DNA of 45,948 nt, taken from positions 1-45,948 of the forward strand of contig CAJURI010000014.1 in the NCBI GenBank assembly GCA_910588795.1, given 5' to 3'. The DNA comes from an uncultured Duncaniella sp. (GTDB lineage: Bacteria > Bacteroidota > Bacteroidia > Bacteroidales > Muribaculaceae). The notes beneath the pieces were generated by a model. The model was not told where the DNA came from. It did no database searches and worked only from the letters and a program-made list of their open reading frames with translations. The translations under genes were made by a program, and so were the position numbers. Positions 9,816 to 17,863 of the stretch are shown piece by piece. Positions within the stretch are counted from its first letter, which is position 1. Every line of letters starts with the position of its first letter.

Positions 9816-11585
9816 ATGAAAAAATTATATATATCTGTGATTCTTGCGCTTGGTGCGGCAATGGGCTTCACATCGTGTGACGACCTGTTTGAGCCGGCCC
9901 AGGAGAATCTTAAGGATGTAGACCAGATGTATGACGATTCAAAGTTCGCACAGGGTTTCCTTGTGAACGTGTATCGTAACATCCCCGCCTACTATGACAA
10001 CAGCGATTATGCCACTGACGATGCTGTGACCAATGAGACTGACAACACTTTCCGCAAGATGACTTCAGGATCATGGACCTCTGTCAATGATCCGACATCG
10101 CAGTGGGTCAACTCGCTCAACTCCGTTCAGAACCTTAACCTGTTCCTTGAGAATGTCGATAAGGTGAACTGGGCGAATGATCCCGAGACAGCAGAACTGT
10201 TCCGTCTCCGCACCATTGCCGAGGCTCGCGGTCTGCGCGCCCTGTTCATGACCTATCTGCTCCGTTCGCATTCAGGCATAACAGCTGACGGTCAGCTCAC
10301 CGGTGTTCCTGTTTTTGACCATTATCTTACAGTGGACGATGATTTCAATATGCCTCGCGCATCGTTTGACGAATGTGTGAAGTTCATCCTTGAAGATCTC
10401 GATTTCGCTCAGGAAAATCTCCCTATGGAGTATGAGAGCATAGGCGCCGATGACCCTGTCCCCGCACCTTTCGATCAGATCACTTCCAAGCCCGGTACCT
10501 ACAATCGTGTCATGGGACATTACGCCCGTCTGCTCATCAACGGTCTGGCTTGCCGCGCCATCCGTTCGCGTGTCACCCTCCTTGCCGCAAGCCCAGCCTT
10601 TGATGCTTCGGCAACCACATGGGCTGATGCCGCCAACGCTGCTGCCGCTGTGCTTGACCATATCGGCGGTCCCGCCGGAATGGACGCCAAAGGTGTGACA
10701 TATTATTGCAACACAACTGAGCTCGATGCCATGGCTGACGGTGTGAACCCCAGGGAGATAATCTGGCGTGAGTCCGTCAACAAGAACAACACCGAGCAGG
10801 AAGAGGCAAACTTCCCCCCATCGCTCTATGGAAACGGACGCATGAACCCCACTCAGAATCTTGTTGACGCATTCCCCATGGCCAACGGTTACCCCATCAG
10901 CGATAGCCGAGGCAACTATGATGCCGCCAATCCCTATGCCGGCCGTGACCCCCGCCTCTCGCACTATATCATATATAACGGTGCCGCCGAGGGAGTCAAT
11001 AACACTCCGATACAGACCGGATCGGATGCCACTACAGCCGACGGTCTCAACAAGCGTGAGACATCTACCCGCACAGGCTACTACATGAAGAAGCGTCTGC
11101 GCATGGATGTCAACATGGATCCCTCCATGAAGCAGGGTCAGAACCATTTCAAGCCACGTTTCCGTTACACCGAGATATTCCTCAACTATGCCGAGGCTGC
11201 CAATGAGGCCTGGGGCCCCAAGGGTAATGGCGGACACGCCTATTCGGCCTACGATGTGATCAAGGCTATCCGTCACCGCGCACTGGGCATTGACAACGAT
11301 CCCTATCTCGACGAGTGTGCTTCCGATCCTATCAAGATGCGCCAGCTCATACGCAACGAGCGTCGCCTGGAGCTGTGCTTCGAGAGCTTCCGTTTCTGGG
11401 ATCTGCGCCGCTGGAAAGCTGATATCAACGAGGCCGCACGTGGCATGAACATCACCAATGGCAACGTCTACAACGTGATCCCGACAGTGGAGGCCCGTGC
11501 GTTCCAGCCCTATATGTACTACGGTCCCATACCCCAGACGGAGTTGCTTAAGTTCAGCAATCTCAAGCAGAATCAGGGATGGTAA
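9816..11585 (+). CDS. SusD/RagB-family surface lipoprotein (second copy)
   Basis: This is a SusD homologue of 589 residues if translation starts at 9816. A start at 9804 would add MILK, but the start at 9816 gives the normal signal MKKLYISVILALGAA with lipobox FTSC (Cys21). The residues just after the Cys are acidic (DDLFE), which agrees with a surface lipoprotein export signal. The SusD core is seen in GLRALFMTYLLRSHSG and the conserved C-terminal LELCFESFRFWDLRRW. It follows the short SusC by 12-24 nt and should form its lid. By order it is the XusD equivalent. The two SusD proteins differ clearly, so the pairs probably take up different oligosaccharides, which is an inference. Confidence 0.95.
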   Translation: MKKLYISVILALGAAMGFTSCDDLFEPAQENLKDVDQMYDDSKFAQGFLVNVYRNIPAYYDNSDYATDDAVTNETDNTFRKMTSGSWTSVNDPTSQWVNSLNSVQNLNLFLENVDKVNWANDPETAELFRLRTIAEARGLRALFMTYLLRSHSGITADGQLTGVPVFDHYLTVDDDFNMPRASFDECVKFILEDLDFAQENLPMEYESIGADDPVPAPFDQITSKPGTYNRVMGHYARLLINGLACRAIRSRVTLLAASPAFDASATTWADAANAAAAVLDHIGGPAGMDAKGVTYYCNTTELDAMADGVNPREIIWRESVNKNNTEQEEANFPPSLYGNGRMNPTQNLVDAFPMANGYPISDSRGNYDAANPYAGRDPRLSHYIIYNGAAEGVNNTPIQTGSDATTADGLNKRETSTRTGYYMKKRLRMDVNMDPSMKQGQNHFKPRFRYTEIFLNYAEAANEAWGPKGNGGHAYSAYDVIKAIRHRALGIDNDPYLDECASDPIKMRQLIRNERRLELCFESFRFWDLRRWKADINEAARGMNITNGNVYNVIPTVEARAFQPYMYYGPIPQTELLKFSNLKQNQGW

Positions 11586-11642
11586 TCATGTAACCGGATA
11601 ATAAGTTCTGAGCATTAACTTAATCTATCATTTAGAATCATA

Positions 11643-12674
11643 ATGAAAACCATTAAAATATTGACTCTCGCACTGGCCGCAACGATGGCCGCAACCTCTT
11701 GCCACAACGGTGACAACGAGTTCCCTGATTTCGATTATCAGGCGGTGTACTTCGCCAATCAGCGGGTGGGGCGCACCATTGAGCTCGGCCGTGACAGCGA
11801 GATCGATCTCTCACTCGACAATCAGCACATGATGAATGTGCAGGCCGTGATGGGAGGTGCATATGGCAACTCGCAGAACCGCATAATCAACCTGTCGGTT
11901 GACGAGTCGCTGTGCGACAACCTGTATCTGTCGTCCGATTTCGGCGGCCGCAAGGTGATACCTCTCCCCGAGAGCCACTACACTCTGGAGAGCCGTACCA
12001 TCACCATCCCCTCGGGTTCCATGAAGGGCGGGGTGAACGTGAAGCTGACCGATGCCTTCTTCAACGATCCCAAGGCTCTTGACTTCAACTATGTGCTTCC
12101 CCTCGTGATGGAGAGTGCCATAGGTGTCGACTCGATCCTTCAGGGCAAGCCTGCTGTGGACAATCCTAACCGCGTGAAGGCTTCCGACTGGTCAGTAGCC
12201 CCCATGGACTACACCCTCTACTTTGTGCGTTACGTGAATCAGTGGCACGCCAATTATCTGCGCAGCGGCAAGGATATCCTCACTGTCAACGGCGCGAACA
12301 CCGAGATCATCCGCAAGGCTTCGGATGTCACCAAGGATGAGAAGGTGAGTGTGGTGACTTCAGGTTACAAGGAGTGCACCCTCAAGCTTTCCACCAAGAC
12401 TGACGGCGATCACACTTACAGCTACACCCTCCGGCTCACATTTGCCGAGGACGGCACTTGCTCCATTGCTTCAGCCGATCCCGCCATCACCGTTACAGGC
12501 TCGGGCCGCTTCGTGGTGGACGGTGAGAAGAAGGTGATCAACAATGAGGACCGCGACGCTCTCTATCTGGATTACACCGTGACAGCTTCAGGTTGGTCCA
12601 TCAAGACTACTGACACCCTTGTGCTGCGCGACCGTGGTGTGGAGGTTGCATTCCCGACAGTAGAAGTTAAATGA
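11643..12674 (+). CDS. DUF1735-type lipoprotein, XusE-like, probable glycan-binding protein
   Basis: This 343-residue lipoprotein has lipobox TSC with Cys20. The first half resembles the DUF1735 beta-sandwich common in SusD-downstream proteins: it contains VYFANQ, a DLSLDNQH strand and the typical PLPESHYTL and TITIPSGSM stretches. The second half begins around residue 192 (YTLYFVRYVNQWHANYLRSG) and resembles the DUF5627-type C-terminal domain. No catalytic signature is visible. It lies between the second susD and the GH10-like gene, exactly where xusE lies in xylan core loci, so a role in binding xylan at the cell surface is likely. The domain names are from memory of the families and the function is by context only. 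Confidence 0.8.
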   Translation: MKTIKILTLALAATMAATSCHNGDNEFPDFDYQAVYFANQRVGRTIELGRDSEIDLSLDNQHMMNVQAVMGGAYGNSQNRIINLSVDESLCDNLYLSSDFGGRKVIPLPESHYTLESRTITIPSGSMKGGVNVKLTDAFFNDPKALDFNYVLPLVMESAIGVDSILQGKPAVDNPNRVKASDWSVAPMDYTLYFVRYVNQWHANYLRSGKDILTVNGANTEIIRKASDVTKDEKVSVVTSGYKECTLKLSTKTDGDHTYSYTLRLTFAEDGTCSIASADPAITVTGSGRFVVDGEKKVINNEDRDALYLDYTVTASGWSIKTTDTLVLRDRGVEVAFPTVEVK

Positions 12675-12702
12675 TTTTTTTAACATCTTTTTCTGAATTC
12701 CC

Positions 12703-14907
12703 ATGAAACATATCAAAATATCTATGGCATTGGCAGTCGCTCTCGCAGGATTCACTTCCTGCGACGAGGACTATGATGTCACCATCCCCACTCCGGATGT
12801 TCCCTACGATGCGGAGATGGATGCTGCTCTCAGCAAGTATGATGTCCTCACAGAGTATGCCTCTAAGGCCGGTGTGCCTTTCGGTGTGTCAGTTTCGCCC
12901 GAGGATTTTGCAGCCAAGAAGCTTGCATACAGTATTGTCTCGACAAACTATACTCAGGTGGAGGCTCCCGGTCTGTTTACCCCTGCCAAGCTGATAAATG
13001 AGGAGGGCGTGTATAATTTCTCCTCTCTCTCGAGCCTTATATCGACCGCCGGCGATGCCGGTGTGTCGGTGTTCGGTCCGGCTCTCTGCTCGGCCAGCAA
13101 CGTCCCCGACGCTTATCTCAACAAGCTTATCGCTCCGGTGATAATACCTTATGTGCCGGTTGAGCCTGAGACAGGTGAGGATTTGGTTGTCGACTTTGAA
13201 AACGACGAGCTCGGCAAGACTTATCCTATGACAGGTAACAGCGAGGCCAAGGTAGTTGAAGATCCCGAAGGGAAAAGCGGCAAGGTACTTATGGTTGGAA
13301 CGAATGAAAATCCGGCTAATCACTCATATGTACGTGTTAAAGTTAAACTTCCTGATGGACGTAAGCTCGGAGACTATAATTCATTCAAATGTGATATGAA
13401 AACAGTCAAAGGCGAATGGGGCTGGGGTGGTAAGATTATAATAAATAATCGTGAAATTGCCGTAGGAAATCCGAACTCTTTCGGTGCTGTAGGTAATGGA
13501 CCTTGGGCTCGTGGTGGAATAAAGATATCGTTTGTCGATCCAAGTGATGCGGGAAGATACGTAGCACTTACCGACGATGAGAAAGATCTCACTGAGTTTG
13601 ATTTTTCTTACAATGCAGATTCCGGAGAGGGTATCTTCTATCTTGACAATTTTACATTCAATTGGGAGACTGCAGGCGATGACACAGGTCTTGACAATGT
13701 TCTCGATTTCGAGGGTGACAATATCGGCAAAGACTATCCCACTACCAATGGCGGAGTGGCGAAGATTGTAGAGGATCCCGTGGGCAAGAGCGGCAAGGTC
13801 CTTCAGGTAGGGTCTGCTGAGGCTCCTGTCAACCAGTCGTTCGCAAAAGTCAGAATAAAGCTTCCCAACGGTCACAAGCTCGGTGATTATGAGATGTTCC
13901 AGGTCGATATGAAGACTATCCGCGGTCAATATGGCTCAGGTATGCGGTTCATAATCAACGGCAGGGAGTTTACAGGTGCCAATGCTGCATCGTCAGGAGC
14001 TACTGAAGGCGGTTCGTGGGCGCGCGGAGGCATCAGGCTGTCATTTGTAGATAATAGCGATCCTTCAAGATATCTCGAACTTACCGAGGAGGAGAAGGCC
14101 CTTACCGAATTTGATTTTGTAGTCGGCTCTGCGACAGGAGCAGGTTTCTACTATCTCGACAATTTCACGTTCAAGCGTGAGGTGTCTACCGAGGATACAG
14201 TTATCGAGAAGACTCCCGAAGAGAAAGCCGAGATCATAGGTGGCGAGTTTGACAAGTGGATCGACGGCCTTACAGCCGCCATAGGTGACAAGGTTACCGA
14301 TATGATCATCTATGACGAGCCGTTCGACGACGAGTCTTCCAAGTTCAACTGGGCTGACTACATCGGCGAGGACTATATTGCAAAGGCCCAGGCCAAGATC
14401 AACGCCAATGCCACATCTCCCATACGTTATTTCGTGAGCCAGACGCTCATGATAGGTGAGACCACTCCGGCCGACATAGCCGACCTCAAGAAGGCTGTCG
14501 ACGCTCTCGAGCAGAAGGGTGTGACTGTCGACGCTGTCAATCTGGTGCTTTCATCTTCGTTCTCTGAAGATTTCGCAAAGCAGGAAGCCAACGAGGCTGA
14601 GGCCGTAGCAGCCATGCAGGCTCTCTCGACACTCGGCAAGCCTGTCCGCGTGTCCAATTTTGCCGTGCGTGTCATCGACCGCAGCAATCTCGCTGTCGCT
14701 CCCTCCAAGATCAACATCTCGGAGCGTCGCGCCATAGGCGAGTATTACGCTGAGGTGATCAAGGCTTACAAGTCGGCTCTCGGAGACAATGCCATAGGCT
14801 TCAATCTCTCCAGAGTGCTCGAGGATGGCTCGTATGTGGCTCCGTGGGCCGGTGGCGGCAACCGCAACTTTATATATGAAGGGCTTGTGAACGGGCTCGT
14901 TAAATAA
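12703..14907 (+). CDS. GH10-like pseudo-xylanase with two inserted CBM repeats, probable surface xylan-binding lipoprotein
   Basis: This 734-residue lipoprotein (Cys20, TSC, then DEDYD, a surface-export-like acidic run) has a split GH10 TIM-barrel scaffold. Residues 44-150 match the N-terminal GH10 strands (EGVYNFSSLSSL aligns with DVYDFADADKF of the active GH10 in this locus). Residues 505-734 match the rest. Between them lie two CBM-like repeats (161-322 and 332-490), as in Xyn10C/BiXyn10A. The active site is gone. The AEN motif is APG, HxLIWHSQ has become PALCSASN, and WDVVNE has become IIYDEP (only Glu539 survives). QTH is VLS, and the nucleophile motif TEFDV is SNFAV with Asn652. It is therefore probably a non-catalytic glycan-binding protein in the place of the usual surface endo-xylanase. 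The alignment was made by eye. Confidence 0.82.
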   Translation: MKHIKISMALAVALAGFTSCDEDYDVTIPTPDVPYDAEMDAALSKYDVLTEYASKAGVPFGVSVSPEDFAAKKLAYSIVSTNYTQVEAPGLFTPAKLINEEGVYNFSSLSSLISTAGDAGVSVFGPALCSASNVPDAYLNKLIAPVIIPYVPVEPETGEDLVVDFENDELGKTYPMTGNSEAKVVEDPEGKSGKVLMVGTNENPANHSYVRVKVKLPDGRKLGDYNSFKCDMKTVKGEWGWGGKIIINNREIAVGNPNSFGAVGNGPWARGGIKISFVDPSDAGRYVALTDDEKDLTEFDFSYNADSGEGIFYLDNFTFNWETAGDDTGLDNVLDFEGDNIGKDYPTTNGGVAKIVEDPVGKSGKVLQVGSAEAPVNQSFAKVRIKLPNGHKLGDYEMFQVDMKTIRGQYGSGMRFIINGREFTGANAASSGATEGGSWARGGIRLSFVDNSDPSRYLELTEEEKALTEFDFVVGSATGAGFYYLDNFTFKREVSTEDTVIEKTPEEKAEIIGGEFDKWIDGLTAAIGDKVTDMIIYDEPFDDESSKFNWADYIGEDYIAKAQAKINANATSPIRYFVSQTLMIGETTPADIADLKKAVDALEQKGVTVDAVNLVLSSSFSEDFAKQEANEAEAVAAMQALSTLGKPVRVSNFAVRVIDRSNLAVAPSKINISERRAIGEYYAEVIKAYKSALGDNAIGFNLSRVLEDGSYVAPWAGGGNRNFIYEGLVNGLVK
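13183..13668 (+). repeat. CBM-like repeat 1 within the GH10-like protein
   Basis: Residues 161-322 begin with VDFENDELGKTYP and end with FYLDNFTFNW. They align along their whole length with residues 332-490 (LDFEGDNIGKDYP to YYLDNFTFKR). Shared motifs are the VVEDPEGKSGKVL, KLPDGRKLGDY, PWARGGIKISFVD and LTEFDF stretches. The form is that of a beta-sandwich CBM of the CBM4/CBM22 type. The DNA of this copy is about 40% GC in 13321-13500, lower than the flanking sequence. Confidence 0.75.
13696..14172 (+). repeat. CBM-like repeat 2 within the GH10-like protein
   Basis: This is the second copy of the internal repeat, residues 332-490 of the same protein. It keeps the same motif order as copy 1, with KIVEDPVGKSGKVL, KLPNGHKLGDY, SWARGGIRLSFVD and YYLDNFTF. 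Its base composition (about 50% GC in a sampled line) is closer to the neighbouring genes than that of copy 1. Confidence 0.75.
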
Positions 14908-14928
14908 TCAATCCGCTAACTCGAGATT

Positions 14929-17775
14929 ATGAAGATCAATCATATATTCTCGGCCGCTGTACTCCTGTCGGCATTCTCGGTGATGTTCACCGGGTGTGAC
15001 GACAAGGAGTTCACAGCTCCGGTGCTCACACCGCAGGCTGTGGAGACTCCGGTCGACAACATCAATGCCAACATCGCGGCGGTGCGTAGCTTTGTGCAGG
15101 CCAAGGAGCTCGGTTCCAAGGTGCGCAAGACCACTATGCTCCCCAATGATGCCGGCTTTATGGTAGAGTTTTCTGACGGCAACACGGTTTCGCTCAGAAC
15201 CAAGGTGGGAGCCCTCGAGGATTTCCCGAAACAGCCTGAGACATATACCCCTGTCGTGGCTGCGATGCCTGATGAAGACGGTGTGTACTATTGGACTATT
15301 GACGGTGAATGGCTCACTTCGGCGAGCCGCGCCGGCGAGAAAATATGTGTCACAGGCGCGAAGGCTGTGACCCCTAAGGTTAGCATCAACAGCAATGGAG
15401 AGTGGGTTGTCGACGCTCTTGACTATGGCAAGACCGTGCTGCGTCCGGCTTCACGCGGAGAGCAGATCAGTGCCATAACCACTGTCGACATATCCAACCC
15501 CGATAATGTCACCGTATATTTCTCTGACAATGTCACAGAGCCGCTGCAGCTTGCTGCCGGCGGCAGCAACCCCGGTCCGGATGTGCCTATCACCGGAAGT
15601 CTGCGCCGTCCCATCGATGTGGACCATCCGGCATGGTTCGTGCATATCGACTGCTGGAACTATGCTGATCCCGAGAAGATCATCAGCCTTATCCCTGAGA
15701 ATGTGCGTCCCTACTGTATCTTCAACCTTTCGCTTTCCGTAAGCCATGATGAGACTACCGGACGGTTCAAGGTGAGCGAATACGGCTACGAGCTTGTGAA
15801 GACATGGCTCCGCAGCTGTGGCGAGCATAACGTCTGGGCCATGATCCAGCCTTCGTCGGGCGGCTACAGCCATTTCCCCGATGTCGAGAGCTACTCTCAG
15901 TTCGATGAGGAGAAGTATGGCATGTACAAGGAGTTCTTCACCTATCCCAACTTCCTCGGATTCAACTATTGCGAGCAGTTCTGGGGCTTTGATTCGCCTG
16001 ATGCTCTGTACTCTCCCTCATGGCTGCAGCGCGTGGCCCACTGGAACGAGCTTCTCAAGCTCACACATGAGTATGGCGGCTACCTTACGGTAAGTTTCTG
16101 CTCCAACCAGTGGTCTGCTCCGATCAACCCTGTGGCTATGATCAAGCGCAATCCCGACTTTGCCCGCACCACGGCCATGTATCCCGAGAATTTCATATAT
16201 TGCGAGAAGTACACCCAGTCGTCCATGTTCTTTGAGGTGGAGGCTGCAAGTATGGGTGTATGGCTCTCAGGCCATGCAGGCAATTACGGCCTTCGTTTCG
16301 ACCAGTGTGCTTTCAATGAGAAGGCGGCCAATTACTACGGGATCCCCAACTGGGAGCAGGACAATACTTACCCCGTGGCTCTCGGTGCCGCTCTTACTCT
16401 CGAGCATATCACTCTTACAGGCCAGACCGTGTATGACGGTCCCGAGCTTATATGGCGTCAGGACTTCAGGGAGACCGGTATTAAGGATGTGTCAGGAGGC
16501 TACAGGACCCGTAGCTGGGATACTTTCTCACAGTTCCGCAACATCAATATAGATCTCTATAATAAGATCATCGACGGAACCATACGTATCCTCAAGCGCG
16601 ATGAGGTGATAGCACGATGCAAGTATGCCATCGTACAGGATATCACCGCAGGTTCAGATCTTGACAAGTACTGCTTGCCGAAATGGTTCCATCAGGGCAT
16701 AGGCACTCTTGACCATGACGGCGGACGCGAGGAGAATTTCTTCTATCTGCGCAAGACCGGACGTTACCCGGCTATACCTGTGGTGGCTGAGTTTGCCGGA
16801 GATATGGCTAGGAAATTCAAGTATGTGCGCAATCAGTCGGAGATCATAAACTCCTGGTCCAATACATCGGACAAGACTCGTGAACTCAACCGTGTGTTCC
16901 CCAGCGAATACACCGGCGATCTCTTTGCCGGACGTCATGAGAACACTTGGGTGACATATAACCCCTGGAACTCCACAAAGAGTGCCAAGGTGCCGTTCAA
17001 GTATAATACCTGCGACAATGTAGAGTTTACGCTGGAGACTTTCGCTACCACCGTATGGAAGGAGTACAGCGACCGTGTCACTTTCTATCTCACCAAGTAT
17101 CAGGAGGACGGAAAGTCGACAAAATCCATAATAAAGATCAATGGCGCGACATCGCAGCCTTCAGTGCAGTTCACTCCGCGTGCCGAGGCTACAGCCAAGG
17201 TGAGCGAGTCGTGGGACAACGGTGTGCTCACTCTCACTGTGGACCATAACGGGCCTCTCGATATCACGGTGAACTGTTCGGGCAATGGCACCGGCCGTCT
17301 CACAGAGTACACCAACTCCACAATCCAGTTGCCCGGAAGTCCGCAGCTCTATAAGGGTCCGCGTCAGCATGAGGCCGAAGTGTTCGATTTCAAGAACATC
17401 GACAATGACGGTCGTGTGACAAGCGGTTATGACAAGGATGTGCGTAACTACACCGGTCAGGGCTATCTCCGCATGGGCACCGGCAGCAATGTGGCTGTCC
17501 GCGATGAAGTGAGCGTGCTCACCGAGGGACGTTATGCCATAAAGTTCCGCTATCGTGCCGAGTCAGCCGACGTAACCAACTACGATCTTTATGTCAACGG
17601 CGAGAAGGTAGGCAACCCCTGCTTCACACAGTCGGGTGGCGACAAGACAGTGTGGTATGTAAACTCTATCGCCGCATACCTCAATGCAGGTCCCAACGTG
17701 ATAGAGCTTAAGGCCAATGCCACCGGAGCATGCGAGCTCTATCTTGACAATGTGATTGTCGAAGCTGTGGAATAA
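14929..17775 (+). CDS. GH98 family endo-glycanase lipoprotein with DUF4988-like N-terminus and C-terminal CBM
   Basis: This 948-residue lipoprotein (Cys23, TGC, then DDKEF, acidic and surface-like) contains a GH98 catalytic module. The signature HPAWFVHIDCWNYADPEKII at residues 233-252, followed by RPYCIFNLSLSVSH, is that of the GH98 barrel, with the GH98 C-terminal beta domain after it. Candidate catalytic residues are Glu349 (NYCEQFWG), Asp458 (RFDQC) and Glu506 (GPELIW); their mapping to studied GH98 enzymes is tentative. Residues 40-200 resemble DUF4988 (DGVYYWTIDGEWL). About 130 C-terminal residues, starting with HEAEVFDFKN, look like a CBM6/CBM35 sandwich. GH98 includes blood-group endo-galactosidases and a Bacteroides ovatus endo-xylanase for decorated glucuronoarabinoxylan. 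In this locus the xylanase activity is far more likely. It follows the GH10-like gene by 21 nt. Confidence 0.87.
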   Translation: MKINHIFSAAVLLSAFSVMFTGCDDKEFTAPVLTPQAVETPVDNINANIAAVRSFVQAKELGSKVRKTTMLPNDAGFMVEFSDGNTVSLRTKVGALEDFPKQPETYTPVVAAMPDEDGVYYWTIDGEWLTSASRAGEKICVTGAKAVTPKVSINSNGEWVVDALDYGKTVLRPASRGEQISAITTVDISNPDNVTVYFSDNVTEPLQLAAGGSNPGPDVPITGSLRRPIDVDHPAWFVHIDCWNYADPEKIISLIPENVRPYCIFNLSLSVSHDETTGRFKVSEYGYELVKTWLRSCGEHNVWAMIQPSSGGYSHFPDVESYSQFDEEKYGMYKEFFTYPNFLGFNYCEQFWGFDSPDALYSPSWLQRVAHWNELLKLTHEYGGYLTVSFCSNQWSAPINPVAMIKRNPDFARTTAMYPENFIYCEKYTQSSMFFEVEAASMGVWLSGHAGNYGLRFDQCAFNEKAANYYGIPNWEQDNTYPVALGAALTLEHITLTGQTVYDGPELIWRQDFRETGIKDVSGGYRTRSWDTFSQFRNINIDLYNKIIDGTIRILKRDEVIARCKYAIVQDITAGSDLDKYCLPKWFHQGIGTLDHDGGREENFFYLRKTGRYPAIPVVAEFAGDMARKFKYVRNQSEIINSWSNTSDKTRELNRVFPSEYTGDLFAGRHENTWVTYNPWNSTKSAKVPFKYNTCDNVEFTLETFATTVWKEYSDRVTFYLTKYQEDGKSTKSIIKINGATSQPSVQFTPRAEATAKVSESWDNGVLTLTVDHNGPLDITVNCSGNGTGRLTEYTNSTIQLPGSPQLYKGPRQHEAEVFDFKNIDNDGRVTSGYDKDVRNYTGQGYLRMGTGSNVAVRDEVSVLTEGRYAIKFRYRAESADVTNYDLYVNGEKVGNPCFTQSGGDKTVWYVNSIAAYLNAGPNVIELKANATGACELYLDNVIVEAVE

Positions 17776-17801
17776 ACTCTTTGTGGTAAGATAATCCCTC
17801 T

Positions 17802-17845
17802 AAAAAAGCAGGAGGAAGTTTTATTGACATTTCTCCTGCTTTTTT
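17802..17845 (+). terminator. Rho-independent terminator after the SusCD-GH98 block
   Basis: A perfect 13-bp inverted repeat pairs AAAAAAGCAGGAG (17802-17814) with CTCCTGCTTTTTT (17833-17845) around an 18-nt loop. The stem ends in a T run. The next start codon is only 18 nt further on, so this hairpin may attenuate rather than end transcription into the GH146 gene. Confidence 0.85.
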
Positions 17846-17863
17846 CTTATCTTTAAGAATTAT

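Noticed and set aside
10272..11276. 334-residue open frame on the - strand
   Set aside because: It lies wholly opposite the second SusD gene and gives no recognisable family; its length comes from GC-rich third positions of susD.
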